Below are positions 10,752 to 21,084 of a stretch of 64,000 nucleotides of DNA, in pieces. Where the stretch lies: positions 84,943,652-85,007,651 of the forward strand of contig OW386286.2 in the NCBI GenBank assembly GCA_936432065.2, written 5' to 3'. A program made the position numbers and the translations under genes. Position 1 is the stretch's first letter; each line of letters begins with the position of its first letter. The DNA comes from Rutpela maculata (Eukaryota > Arthropoda > Insecta > Coleoptera > Cerambycidae). The notes beneath the pieces are model-generated. The model did not search any database. It was not told the DNA's origin and saw only the letters and a list, made by a program, of their open reading frames with translations.

Positions 10752-13079
10752 TCATTTTTGGGGAACATTTCTATCAAAGCGAACTTTCGCTTTCTCCTTT
10801 TGAGCTTGCGTTCGACTACGGGCTATTTTATAGTAGTGAGATATTCTGTTGTTTAAATCCCTAACGTATTTGGTTATTAACTCTTTTTGGTTATACAAAG
10901 TTTCAGGTGGTCTGTTGGACGTATGTCCAAATACAAGTTCGTATGGGGTGAAACCGTGTGTTTTATTTACTGAATTGTTATAGCATATTACTGCATATGG
11001 TAAAATTGTGAAAGGATGTTCGTTCGGATTTTCAGTTTTATGAATTCTTATCATTTCAGCTAGAGTAGCATGAAATCTTTCTATGGATCCGTTCGATTGG
11101 GGATGTCCTACGCTTGAATACGTCAGTTTTATGTCGTAGAGGGTGCAGAGATCTTTGAGCAAACGGTTGTCAAATTCGCCACCGTAATCGCAATGGATTC
11201 TTAGCGGGGTACCGTAATGTTGAAAGTATAACAACAAGGTATTTACGACGGATTTTGCGGATTTGTCCGGGACTGCATAGGCTTGTGTAAATTTAGTTAA
11301 CTCGTCGCGAATAGTTAAAGCGTAATTTCGAGTTGGGAATTCAAATAAATCGATATTAATTCTTTCGAATTGTGTTCTTGGGGTTTCTGTGACTACTAGA
11401 GGGTTGTTAAGGTTTTTCCGGCATACTTTAGTCTTTTGGCAAGTTTCGCAATTTTTTATAAAATTTTCAACGTCTTTAGTTAGACCTTGCCAAGTGTATT
11501 TTTCTCTAATTCTTCGAATCGTTTCATTTATTCCACGGTGTAGATTATTTTTACCAAAATGATTTTGTTCCAATATAATTGGAATTTCATCTTCGTCGGC
11601 AGTTCTGACGATATCTTGACAAATTACTACTTTTAAGTCTTTTTCCGCAAAAATGAATGATAGGATTTCAAGAATGGGGAGGTCTAAGTTATTTTCGACG
11701 AAGTATGTCTTAGAGAGATCTAGGACATCTTGATTTTTAAATAATACCGAAAATAGATGTTCAATTACAGATTCGATATCAAAAGGTAGAGGGATGATAA
11801 AATATCTCCTATGTCTGACCGTTTTGCTTGATACAATATTGATTTTATCGTTATGAAATTCGGGATTTTCTTCGAATATATCCTCGATAATTTTATGATG
11901 GAGGTCTTGTAAGTTGTTTTGTTGGAAGAAGGTTATAATATCTTTATGTTCTCGATACAAAAGTTGTTTGTTCGAGGCTTTGATTTTCGAATAGTCAATT
12001 AAAGGTGTTGTTTTATATAAGTTGGCGAAAGTTTCAAATTCTTGGGAAATTTGTTCGTTAGTGATTTCGTTATTATCGTCTGGGTATTCGTCGTCATCTG
12101 ACTCTTCGTCATTCGCGGCTAGAACTTTTGAATAGAATTTTGAACATTCGGAAAAATGATTAATTTTGATTCTGGAAAGTGCGTCCGCGTTCTTATTGAT
12201 TTTACCGGGTTTATAAATTATTTCGTAGTCGTACTCTTCTAATTTGAGTCGCCAACGGGCAAGTCTGCTTCCTGGGTCTTTTATAGAGAATAGCCAGGTG
12301 AGTGGTATGTGGTCGGTTACAAGCTTAAACTTTCTACCGTACAGATATGGTCTAAAGTGCTTTACACTCCATACTATCGATAAAAGCTCGCGTTCAATCG
12401 TTGAATACTTAGTTTCTGCGCTGCACAAGGTTCTAGAAGCATAGGCAATGGGTAAATCTTTGCCAATGGGCCCCTGGCTCAGCACTGAGCCGACGGCAAA
12501 TGCGCTCGCATCAGTGGTTAGAACGAAAGGTTCATCAAAATTAGGGTAAATTAATATCGGAGTCGTTGTTAATGTTTGTTTCAAATTTTGAAAAGAATTT
12601 ACACAATCATTGTCGAAGAGAAATGGTATGTCTTTTTGTAGTAGTTTTGTTAGGGGCTTGGTTATCTTGGAGAAATTAGGGATAAAGCGCCTATAATATC
12701 CGGCTAAGCCTAGAAATGATTTAATTTCTTTTGGATTTTTCGGTTGAGGAAAATTTAAGATAGCGTCAACTTCCGAAGGGTTTGGTTTTACGCCGTCTTT
12801 TGTAATGAGATGTCCTAAATAAGCGACTTCCTTGCGGAGAAACTCGCATTTGTCTGGTTGAATTTTGAGGTTGGCTTTTTGAAGGCGTTTAAAGACTTCA
12901 GTTGGACGGGAAATGTGTTCGTGAATTGTAGGGGAGTAAATAATAATATCGTCCATGTAGACGAGACATCGTTCATTTTGAATACCTAACAGGATGTTAC
13001 CCATAACTCTTTGAAAGGTTGATGGAGCGTTTCTTGAGTCCAAATGGCATTCGCACGAATTCATAATGACCGTTCTCAA
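10752..13079 (-). pseudogene. pol: pol, 3' segment: RT palm, RNase H, integrase
   Basis: Second and larger part of pol. The reverse transcriptase active site YMDD is near the start (LVYMDDIIIY), followed by the RT thumb and connection. RNase H shows LTTDASAFAVGSVLSQ and TDHIPLTW. The integrase has an H-H-C-C zinc module (HFGKNNLHRG...CETCQKTK) and the catalytic triad as D in NIDLFEF, D in HCDYGGEF and E in GSIERFH. The first residues of the open frame are out of frame with pol; the genuine pol sequence resumes at about 13040. The frame ends at a premature TGA at 10752-10754, which removes the GPY/F tail. Confidence 0.92.
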
Positions 13080-14321
13080 CTGTGAAAGCAGTCTTTTGAA
13101 TATCTGCGGGATTAATTTCGATTTGGTGGAAACCAGAAGCCAAGTCTAAGGTTGTGAAATATTGGCATTTGCCAAGTTGGTCTAAAAGATCGGAAATGTT
13201 GGGCAGAGGATATTTGTCACCGATTGTAACCTCGTTGAGTTTGCGGTAGTCGACTACAACGCGCCATTTCTGTTTACCAGAAGCGTCCAGTTTTTTGGGA
13301 ACTACCCAGACAGGAGAGGACCAAGGTGAGATTGAAGGTTGAATAATACCTTGACTTAACATTTTCGATACTTGGGACTTAACTTCTTCTTTATGGACCT
13401 GAGGATAACGATACGATTTCGTAAATATCGGTTGGGAATTGTCGGTGTCAATAGGGTGTTTGATTTCGTTGGTAAAAGTCAAATTGTCTCCTTCTAAATA
13501 GAATATATCTTGAAAGTCTAAACAAAGCTGCGTTACTATTTCGGCCTCTTCTTCGTTTAGATGATCCAAGCGCAATTCGTTCCTAATTTCAAAGGATCTG
13601 TCCGTCGTTAGTTGTTGGTCAGAATTTTGCGTGTTTAAGTTAAACATTGACTTAAATTTTTGTAAAGGTTCTAAATTTAAATTGGAAAAATCGACAGTCT
13701 TCGGGATGACATTAGCATTGATTATTGTTGTTAAAAATTCTCCGTTTTCGTTTACTTTAACAAGAGCATTAGGTAAACGGACTTTTTCATTCTCTTGCGC
13801 TTGCAAAATAGCGTCAGTGTTTTTAAGGTTACATTTTAGTTTATAAATTTTTTCGGTACGGCCGTCAATTTGGATCTTATTTTGATTAGGGTTGTGGTTT
13901 GATTGGATTTTGTCGTATTCGGGTTTCGACGAATCGTCGGTTACTTTGAAAAGTGGGACCATTTTAAAATTGGTTATTAATCGTTTATTTCTTATGTCGA
14001 CGATACAATGATAATGCTCTAGGAAGTCAGCTCCTATCAGTCCATCAAAACTGATATCTAGGTCGTAGATGTAAACTTTATGTGGATCGTTATCCGTAAA
14101 GGTTATAAGAACAGATTCACTAATAGTAATTTTCTGATCGGTTATACCTTGTATAATTACGTTTTCTGAAAATCTTCGTTTGTAATTTTCCGCTGTTTTT
14201 GGTTTAAGGATAGAGATACCTGCACCAGTATCGATTAGAATTTTGAATTTGTTTGTGATGTCTTTAATGTAGTATAGATTTTTTGAATTTACGGTCAACA
14301 ATGAGTGTGATAGCGTTTCTA
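12997..14321 (-). pseudogene. pol: pol, 5' segment: protease and RT fingers/palm
   Basis: Aspartic protease with the active-site block LIDTGAGISIL and the later GLIGADFL. It is followed by the start of reverse transcriptase (WRVVVDYRKLNEVTIGD, LDLASGFHQIEI, FVRMPFGLK). The frame is -1 relative to gag and overlaps the gag end, so Gag-Pol would need -1 ribosomal frameshifting, as in other errantiviruses. There is no ATG at its start; the first codon reads TTG. Just after MPFGLK, near 13040, a one-base insertion in an A-run throws the reading out of frame a little before YMDD. The two pol segments cannot be made as one protein from this copy. Confidence 0.92.
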
Positions 14322-15725
14322 CATGAACCCTTGTTCCGGGAAGTTCAGCGACGGGTCGAAACTGTCGTTGAGATTCATCGTTCGTATTTGATTTGTTATT
14401 TGGTCGAATTGGTCTGTTTGCTGTGTTGGAGTATCCGTGGGGTACTCCGGATCTAAGCGAAAATCCTGAGGATTAACAGTATAATCCTCCTGTGGCGTTT
14501 GAGAATTAGCAGTATAATTCTCGTACTGTTCATATTGGGAATTAGCTGTATAATTCTCTGAAAAGCTTTGAGCGTTTTCTAAATCGTAATTTTCATAACT
14601 GTCACTTACATTTTGATAATCGGGTGAATAGTCATTGTATTGATTAAATTGATCGGCATAATTATCGTAAGGTTCGTAATTTAAATGGTGAGCTTTTTGC
14701 GGGTTAAAATTCGGGTTAGGTTGAATAGCTGACGGTCTTTGTTGGTTAAAGTTTGGATTTGGCCTTATAGCTGAGGGCCTATCTTGAGGTTGATTAGGTT
14801 GGTTTTGAGGGAATGTCCTCTGACTAAATTGATTATTTTGTGAAAAGTTTTGGAAACTTGAATTTCCAGGGTAATTTGGTCGTTGAAAATTTTGTGAGGT
14901 TGACGGCATTGTTTGTGTTTGTTGCCTTGTACGGCATTCATTTATGACATGTCCGTTTCGTTTACAAAACGAGCAGAATTTCTGCTGAAAATTTGAAGTT
15001 GGTCGTTTTTGTTGCATAATAGGATTTTTGACCGGACTATTTTTGGGAAATTTTTGTTGCTCGAAATAAGAGAGTTGTAGCTCTCTACGAATTCTGCTTA
15101 CGGCTTTCAGTATGCTAGGAGGGTTGCTAGCACGTATGATGCGGCCTAAATTCGGTTCTAAACCTGTTAGTAAATTATTTAAGGTCATGGTTTCTATAAG
15201 ATCTGATCGTGCAGCTCTTTGCGTTGTGGTTAAATTTTGCTTTTGCACTGCGGCGTGCATTTTAGCATTGTGCGTTTGTAAACGCGAAATAAATGTTAGA
15301 GCGGATTCGCCGGGCAATTGGTGAATTCGTTGTAGGTCTTGGATTAGAGCCGTTAGATCTCTGGAATCCCCGAAATGAGTTTCCAAGAGTGCCTTGATTT
15401 CTGGCCAGGTGCCAGGGTTGCGCGAATTAATTAATTCGGCAGCTTTGCCTTTCAATTTATTTTTTATGTGGACGGTCAAAAGAATTTTTTGATCTCCAAT
15501 TGCCATGCTTTGGGCGCAATGACAGGAGTTGAGGAATGTTTGTAAATTAATGGCATTGCCATCGAATTCAGGTATTAGAGAAAATATCTCAGAGAGCTTG
15601 TAAGGCTCAATTTGCTCTGGTTGAGGTTGTTGTTGTTGTTGTTGTAGTTGTTGCTGTTGTAGTTGTTGTTCGGTTGGTGCCGGTGGCACTGGTTGAACTG
15701 GCTCTGGTTGAGCTCTATCTGGCAT
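14319..15725 (-). CDS. gag: Gag polyprotein
   Basis: 468 residues from an ATG at 15725. A glutamine/proline-rich N-terminus (CAG/CAA repeats around residues 18-35) is followed by a helical capsid-like domain with YKLSEIFSLIPEFDG and a QLPGESALTFISRLQ stretch. A CCHC zinc knuckle (CSFCKRNGHVINEC, C-x2-C-x4-H-x4-C) sits near residue 260. After it comes a low-complexity N/Q/P/Y-rich tail with the repeated peptide YTANSQ / YTVNPQ. The DNA of those repeats forms the hairpins described separately. The protein should assemble the particle and package genomic RNA. The frame is intact. Confidence 0.92.
   Translation of the reverse strand: MPDRAQPEPVQPVPPAPTEQQLQQQQLQQQQQQPQPEQIEPYKLSEIFSLIPEFDGNAINLQTFLNSCHCAQSMAIGDQKILLTVHIKNKLKGKAAELINSRNPGTWPEIKALLETHFGDSRDLTALIQDLQRIHQLPGESALTFISRLQTHNAKMHAAVQKQNLTTTQRAARSDLIETMTLNNLLTGLEPNLGRIIRASNPPSILKAVSRIRRELQLSYFEQQKFPKNSPVKNPIMQQKRPTSNFQQKFCSFCKRNGHVINECRTRQQTQTMPSTSQNFQRPNYPGNSSFQNFSQNNQFSQRTFPQNQPNQPQDRPSAIRPNPNFNQQRPSAIQPNPNFNPQKAHHLNYEPYDNYADQFNQYNDYSPDYQNVSDSYENYDLENAQSFSENYTANSQYEQYENYTANSQTPQEDYTVNPQDFRLDPEYPTDTPTQQTDQFDQITNQIRTMNLNDSFDPSLNFPEQGFM
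14468..14558 (-). promoter_or_regulatory. Three hairpins with conserved hexaloop in 3' gag
   Basis: At 14468-14489, 14501-14522 and 14537-14558 the pattern is stem - ACAGTA/GCAGTA/GCTGTA - stem (plus strand), with 8-bp stems GAGGATTA/TAATCCTC and GAGAATTA/TAATTCTC and one 7-of-8 stem. Changes in one stem side are matched in the other. The hexaloop is almost the same as in the leader hairpins. The same bases encode the YTANS/YTVNP peptide repeats. Confidence 0.7.
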
Positions 15726-15768
15726 TTTGCTTTTTGTATTTAAATATTATTTGGACAAAAATTGGTTG

Positions 15769-16004
15769 CGTATCAGCAGTATGATACGATCTTAAATTAA
15801 ATTAAAATTAGCTTGTTACGTTGCGTGCGTAAATGGATTGTATATTAGCTGTATAATACACAATGTTTCGTATTAGCAGTATAATACGAAAATAAATAAC
15901 TTAAAATTAAATGAACTTGTTTCGTTGCGTTTGTAAAGGAATGGACTTCACTTTGACAATAGAACTGGCTTTGTGCGCCGAGTGTATTAGCAGTATAATA
16001 CACT
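15769..16004 (-). promoter_or_regulatory. Four leader hairpins with conserved hexaloop
   Basis: 15769-15788 (7-bp stem), 15838-15863 (9 of 10), 15866-15891 (10-bp) and 15981-16004 (9-bp). All have the loop GCAGTA or GCTGTA on the plus strand, which is UACUGC/UACAGC in the genomic RNA. GTATTA/TAATAC versus GTATCA/TGATAC shows a compensatory change. They lie in the untranslated leader between the primer site and gag, where packaging signals usually sit. Confidence 0.75.
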
Positions 16005-16259
16005 TTTAATAAAATAAGTTGCGAAAAATAATAAAATAGTAAAATGGTACGAGATGATTCTTAAAATGACTTACGTTAGTTTAGTTTCCATGGGTAGGTT
16101 CTTCGTCCGTCAAGGGATTGGGATCCGCCACCACCAGTGAGGAAGGTCTCCTTGTTCTAATAGATGTACACGTACTAGTTAGGCACCTTCTGCAGATGTT
16201 CTCCTTGTTCTCTTACGCTTCACTACCAGTTAGGCTTCTTGTTCTGATGATGTTTACGG

Positions 16260-16277
16260 ATCCTACCGACTACGCCA
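16260..16277 (-). promoter_or_regulatory. Primer-binding site, tRNA-Ser
   Basis: Plus strand ATCCTACCGACTACGCCA equals the 3' end of a eukaryotic tRNA-Ser plus CCA, one base from the 5' LTR. tRNA-Ser priming is known for 17.6, 297 and ZAM-like elements. Confidence 0.85.
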
Positions 16278-16278
16278 A

Positions 16279-16641
16279 TGTTAGATCACGGTTTACATGA
16301 GTGACTTTTTAAAAAGATTTATTTACTTAAATGGAGCCAACGTTGGCTCTTGGAGAAGGAATAATACAATAATTAGAAGTGTTTCATTCTAAGTGAGTTT
16401 TATAACTGATTCAACAAAGCGTGTTTAGTCATATTTATAACATACAGAACCTGAGTAAGCAAAATATATAACAAAGGAATTGCAGTTCTGCAGTCTGCAC
16501 AAGTTATGAGAAACAAAGGTGTAATATGATATCTTGAAGATAAGCATTTAATAAGAGAAGCTGTTATCGTGAAATACGATATACCTGTGAAGGTTTATTA
16601 TGGCTAAGTCGCAATAAGATAGCGTGTAATATTATATAACA
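16279..16641 (-). repeat. 5' LTR
   Basis: 363 bp, the partner of 8109-8471. The palindrome GAGCCAACGTTGGCTC is at 16334-16349. It is followed by TATATA, which matches the flank before 8109. Confidence 0.95.
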
Positions 16642-16647
16642 TATATA

Positions 16648-17480
16648 CAGTGTGTTATTTTTTAATACCGCAGCATCCATTATTTTCGAACGCGTTGGCC
16701 GATTTATTATTATTATTTTTTGAGATATAGTGCTCCTTGAGCTTTATTTGACTGTTTTGAAAAATTTGTAATTTTCGTATTTTCAAGGCCTTCTAGCTCC
16801 TCTAAATGGGTCGAAATTTCGAGATCGACTATTAGGCAATTTTTTATCAGCAATTTGGATAGCGTATTCGATTCACAGTTGTCTCAAATACCTCTATACA
16901 AAATTTTAGCTCGATATCTCATATAGGCTGTTTGTTATTCAATAGCCAAATTTTAAATTTATCACTTTTCGACTGGCCCTGTATAAAAAAGGTTTACTAA
17001 AAAAGTAAAGTAGTCATTCGACTTAAGGAACATCAAACACTAAATGAAGGAGAAAAAAGAAAAGTTATTCTTTAAATAAATAGTGCCTTCTATACATTAT
17101 TCGGTTGCTGTACGTAGGGGCCTTAATGAAAATTTTTCGAAAAAAATTGATTAGATGGAATAGCTTTTCTTTTTTCTTCATCATTAGTATCTGATGTTGA
17201 TGTCACTAAATGTCAAATTATACTTAATATATTAATTTTATTGATTGAGTATTTATAATTCAAACACGCAATTTTCTTAATTTTCAGATGTTGCATGATT
17301 TTAGTCTTAAACTCTGCCATTTTGAATGCGCCATCTTGTATAATAATTCTTTAAAAATATTAAATACACCAATGCTATAATATTTGAACTTTGTTATAAA
17401 ACATTTATTAATACTTATAGAATATTACATGGTTTTGATCTTAAGTTAAAATAACCGAAATTTTTCAGGTTTTAACCATA
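16648..17480. other. Non-coding gap between LTR element and piggyBac
   Basis: AT-rich with no coding signal. ACAGTGTGTTATTTTTTAA at 16647 and GGCCCTGTATA at 16977 hint at the ends of a decayed Tc1-type MITE, but the match is weak. Confidence 0.3.
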
Positions 17481-18307
17481 TTAACACATTCGTGGACAGT
17501 CAAAAGAAGTTGAAAGCTGCCCATGGTGCACTAAGTAAATATTAAGAAATAAAACAGATATAATATTGATATTTTAAGAGAAACCATATGAAATTGAAAA
17601 AATATGTTTAAGAAAAAGAAAGACATAGACTGCAGGTTTTTTCCGTGGACATGACTGCAATTGCAGTCGTGATCGTTTATCAATGAGAGTGATCTATTTT
17701 TCCCTCTAATATTGAATCTTATTGTATACATATATACTGACAGAAACATATCAAGATACTTGAAATAATTTAAATTTTAGGTTTTGTGATCATTTTCGAA
17801 GCAAGTTCCTGCACACAAAGCAGGTTTGATTTGACAATTTTTGCAACGCCAGGATGTATTACTTCTTTTGCCATTCTTAAAACGTTCTCTGCAACGAAGA
17901 AAATAGCTTTTCCTCTTCCAATTTTGAGGAGAGGGTATTTTTTCTAAGAAATGATTTGCTGGATTAGCAGGTGCTGTTGTACTAACAGGGTTCCGTTCCT
18001 GCTTACTTAACTGATGCAGTGGGCCAGATTTCACAAGTTGTCTTCCATCAGTAATGTCATCTGAAAGTTGAAGCGTTCCTCTTATCAATTGGTCACGGAA
18101 TTCAAGAAAACTGATTTTTCTGTGTGTTTTCCCTTTGAAAATCAGAAAAGCATTTATACCATCTGATAGTTTTTCTAATAATAAGTTAGTTGATCACATC
18201 TCTTTTGTCTTTTCATTTAGAAATATAGATTGTTTCCTGAACGTGCCCAAACATATTCTCCCCATTTCAATTTCCTTCCAGTAACTATATTAGGATTTCC
18301 CTTTCTA

Positions 18308-19580
18308 GTGGGGCAGCTTAACGTCGAATTTCGCGTTAATGTGGACACACCGGACAAAACCACCAAATTCTTTCCAGGTACTAGTTAGGTACGTAGCTTT
18401 CAATTTTTTTATAAGAACCAACTCCTCCATCGGCATCTTGGATTTCATAGCGGCGATTTTGAAAATAGGTATATTATCAATATCTCGGCTTTTAAATCAC
18501 TTAGGACTACAAACTTGGTGTGTAAGTATACATATTTGGAATACAACTAGGCAATTTATTGACTAATATATGTATTACAAACTATTCATCGATGAACTGT
18601 TTTGTCCGGTATGTCAACATTTTCTAATATGTTTTTTATTTTGTTTCAGATTGAATTGTAACACAAGATGGATTGGAGCAAGTGCATGATCTGTCAGAAA
18701 ACAACTTCAGAAAATCTAAAATGTCCACTCAATGCACATGGAATCGAAGAGAAGACAACACCATACCGGTCTTTCTTGAACAATATCAATGAGTTTAGAA
18801 ACTTGGAGTCATTGCCAGTGAAATTAAATTTTGGAAGCGACATGAGTGCGGATGAACTGGTTCAAAGCCATGGTGCATGGCACAAATCTTCTTACATCAA
18901 GTTCAGGAATTTGAAGTTGTATAGAGCTAAAAAGCGGGAAAATACTTCAAGAGGCAGCACAACTGTGGAGAAACGATCCCGGCGTGAAGTGAATGACAAA
19001 ATGGCGTGCTTGTTATGTCGTGGAAGCGATGGACTCCTTCATGAGTTTGGAACATTAACAGCTGATACGAGCATACGAAAAATGACAACAGAACTGCAAG
19101 AAACCCAGTTGTTGCCAGCATTAGAAGGTGGTGATCTCATTGCTCTTGACGCCAAATATCATCTGCAATGTTTTACAGTACTGAGAAATCGCTACCGGTT
19201 TCAGCTAATGAAACTAGAGCAGGATTTAGTGGGAGTATCTGCAGAGGAAAGTCATGTAAATGCTACAGCACTTGTGGATCTTTATACTTATATAGAGAAC
19301 TGTGTGGAAGATGGGACCTTCTACTTTAAATTTTCAAAGTTGCATGAGCTATATGAGAACCGGTTCAAAATCCTTAGCATTGAGAAGGAGATTAACAGAA
19401 CCAGTTTGAAGGAGAAAGTGGTTCTAAGTGATTTAGAAACCACTATAAAGTCCAAGATGGCCGGCGGAGGAGTTAGTTCCTATCAAAAATTGAAAGCTAC
19501 GTACCTAACTAGTACCACCTGAAAAAAAAAAATTGTGGTTTTGTCCGGTTTGTCCACATTTTCATGATAAGCTGCCCCAC
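18308..19580 (+). mobile_element. TIR element with captured gene, inserted in piggyBac
   Basis: It begins GTGGGGCAGCTTA and ends TAAGCTGCCCCAC, flanked by TA on both sides (18306-18307, 19581-19582), a TA target as in Tc1/mariner. The inverted repeats continue inward for about 170-190 bp, sharing ACCGGACAAAACCAC, GGTACTAGTTAGG and CTTTCAATTTTT. It carries no transposase, so it is non-autonomous. It splits the piggyBac transposase inside the conserved RAN/RKGNP block. A 3-bp CTA target is a possible alternative reading of the ends. Confidence 0.8.
18668..19522 (+). CDS. WS[KR]C-ICQ zinc-motif protein, captured N-terminal part
   Basis: 284 residues from an ATG shortly after a good 3' splice site (TTTTGTTTCAG at 18639-18649). 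It shows a first C-x2-C...C motif (WSKCMICQ, LKCP); HxxWHKSSYIKFRN with the ...RAKKR tail; a second cysteine pair (CLLCRG); and the conserved block LVDLYTYIENC...FKFSKLHELYENRF...SLKEKV. The last ~30 residues (TTIKSKMAGGG onward) are encoded by the right inverted repeat of the host element, so the ORF is a chimera of gene fragment and transposon end. The C-terminal CXC half of the family is absent. The open frame is long for captured debris. Role unknown; this could be an accessory ORF of the element itself. Confidence 0.6.
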   Translation: MDWSKCMICQKTTSENLKCPLNAHGIEEKTTPYRSFLNNINEFRNLESLPVKLNFGSDMSADELVQSHGAWHKSSYIKFRNLKLYRAKKRENTSRGSTTVEKRSRREVNDKMACLLCRGSDGLLHEFGTLTADTSIRKMTTELQETQLLPALEGGDLIALDAKYHLQCFTVLRNRYRFQLMKLEQDLVGVSAEESHVNATALVDLYTYIENCVEDGTFYFKFSKLHELYENRFKILSIEKEINRTSLKEKVVLSDLETTIKSKMAGGGVSSYQKLKATYLTSTT

Positions 19581-21084
19581 TATTCCGTTTGCTCTCAAGG
19601 TACCTGCTGTATGAGTTCTTCGTCTGAGTAACTTTTGTGACAATCTTATGCTATTGTAATAATTGTCTACAAAAGTATGATGACCTTTTTCTAAATACGG
19701 TTCGAGTAAACGAAGAACACGTGCATCTATTTTAGAATGATTCCTATCGGAGATCTATTTGCCTTTGTAAATTTCTATATTCAAAATGTATCCGTTTGGA
19801 TTTCATAATTCATAGAACTTAATGCCATATCGAACTCGCTTTTCCTTGATGTATGGTCTAAAGCTCAGATGGCCTCGAAATAATAATAGAGACTCATCAA
19901 GAGAAAGCTGTACTAATGGCTTGTATGCTTTTTGTAAATTTTTTGGCAATACATTTAGCAATGGTAATATTTTATGTAATTTACCTTCCTCAACAATTGA
20001 GCACGCGCAAAATTTTTTCATAACGTCTTCCAGACATTATAGAAAAAAATGGGTTCAAAATAAAGTGGATCATAAGTAAAAACTTTCCTGAGCTTTGAAA
20101 AACCTATATTTGCTCGCAGCAAAGTCAATGCAAAAAATTTCCACAATTCTTCTTTGTGTATAACAGGAAATGTGGACATGCGTGCATGTTTTCTATGTGG
20201 TCTTGATGAACGAGTGAGCTTTTCTTCATATTGGTTAGAATATGTTAAGATTGTCTCCATTATTCCATCTATTCACAGTTTATGAAACATTTGGTGTGCC
20301 GAGACATTATCTGGTAAATCAAGTTGAATACCTCATGAAATTCCATCGAAATTGAAAACTGGTATTTCGGTGAAATTTTCCATTCAGTCGTCATCATTTT
20401 CTGGTGAATCTTCTACTTAGTCCTTCACTTATGACACCATGCCGTCACTGTTATTTTCATCCGTAGAACTCGCTTCATTTTCATCACTCTCTATCAGATA
20501 CTTAGGTCGTCATCACTATCGGTTTCTTCAGTCGACGACTGTGGTAACTCATCATCTGATTCCACCTCTTCATATAAATGAATGAGTCTAGCCTCTTCTT
20601 TAGGGTCCATAACTACAAAATCTGAATCAAGATATACATATTTGTATGCCTATCAAAGATATAAACACTCTTCAATTCTCACCTCTTATAGTTTTATCAC
20701 AAAAAGTAATATAATTTTATTTACAAAAACACAAACAATAGATTTGTGAACAAATTACACAGTAGGACAGTAGAATACCTATGCCTAATAAATTGCCATA
20801 AACACTGCAACTGCAGATGCAAACCTAGAGAAGAAGAAACACATATCGCATGATGTAATTAACCAATCACAGCCTTCAGAATTTCCTAGGACAGTGCCCG
20901 ATGTAATTATGCTGTTTAGTGGGACAGTAGCTATCACATATCATGTACTGTGACAGATGAGAGTGGCTGCAGTTGCAGTTCCGTCCTAAAACCCACATTA
21001 ATGAAGAGTTGCAATTGCAGTCATGTCCTCGGATATTACGTCTGAAATAACTGCAAATTTCAGTTCTGTGTACGAATGTGTTAA

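Larger units (their letters stand above)
8109..16641 (-). mobile_element. Errantivirus-type Ty3/gypsy LTR retrotransposon with env
   Basis: An 8.5 kb element read on the minus strand: 5' LTR, primer site, leader, gag, pol, env, polypurine tract, 3' LTR. The 363-bp LTRs start TGTTA and end TAACA and differ at two positions that I could find, so the insertion is recent. TATATA flanks both ends, giving a 4-6 bp duplication; alternating pyrimidine-purine targets are typical of errantiviruses. pol has one frameshift and one in-frame stop. gag and env are open. Errantiviruses can encode a functional Env related to baculovirus F proteins; whether this copy is expressed cannot be judged from sequence. 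Confidence 0.95.
17777..20610 (-). pseudogene. piggyBac transposase remnant
   Basis: It starts MDPKEEARLIHLYEEVESDDE (20610), the acidic N-terminus usual in the family, then hits stops near 20500. The DDE domain follows in pieces: a KFFALTLLRANIGF stretch at 20018-20260; NLQKAYKPLVQLSLDESLLL, an RGHLSFRPYIKEKRVRYG stretch (19803-20021); LEPYLEKGHHTFVDNYYNSI, then RRTHTAGTLRAN (about 19590-19740). After the insertion it resumes with RKGNPNIVTGRKLKW (about 18250-18305), and ends in the cysteine-rich C-terminal finger (WRCKNCQIKPALCAGTCFE, stop at 17777). Several stops and frameshifts make it inactive. The second acidic motif (VDNYYNS) is preserved. Confidence 0.85.
17485..21080 (-). mobile_element. 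piggyBac-family transposon, decayed
   Basis: It lies between two TTAA sites (17481-17484 and 21081-21084), the invariant piggyBac target. The tips are inverted: CACATTCGTGGACAG on the left and CACATTCGTACACAG as the complement on the right. Sub-terminal inverted repeats follow (GGACATGACTGCAATTGCA at 17647 and inverted at 21009-21027), with the 16-bp palindrome GACTGCAATTGCAGTC at 17653-17668. The transposase is on the minus strand. A 1273-bp TIR element sits inside it; without that insertion the transposon would be about 2.3 kb, a normal piggyBac size. Confidence 0.85.

Noticed and set aside
16645..16986. Tc1-type MITE between LTR element and piggyBac
   Set aside because: The ends ACAGTGTG and CCCTGTATA match too weakly to count as inverted repeats.
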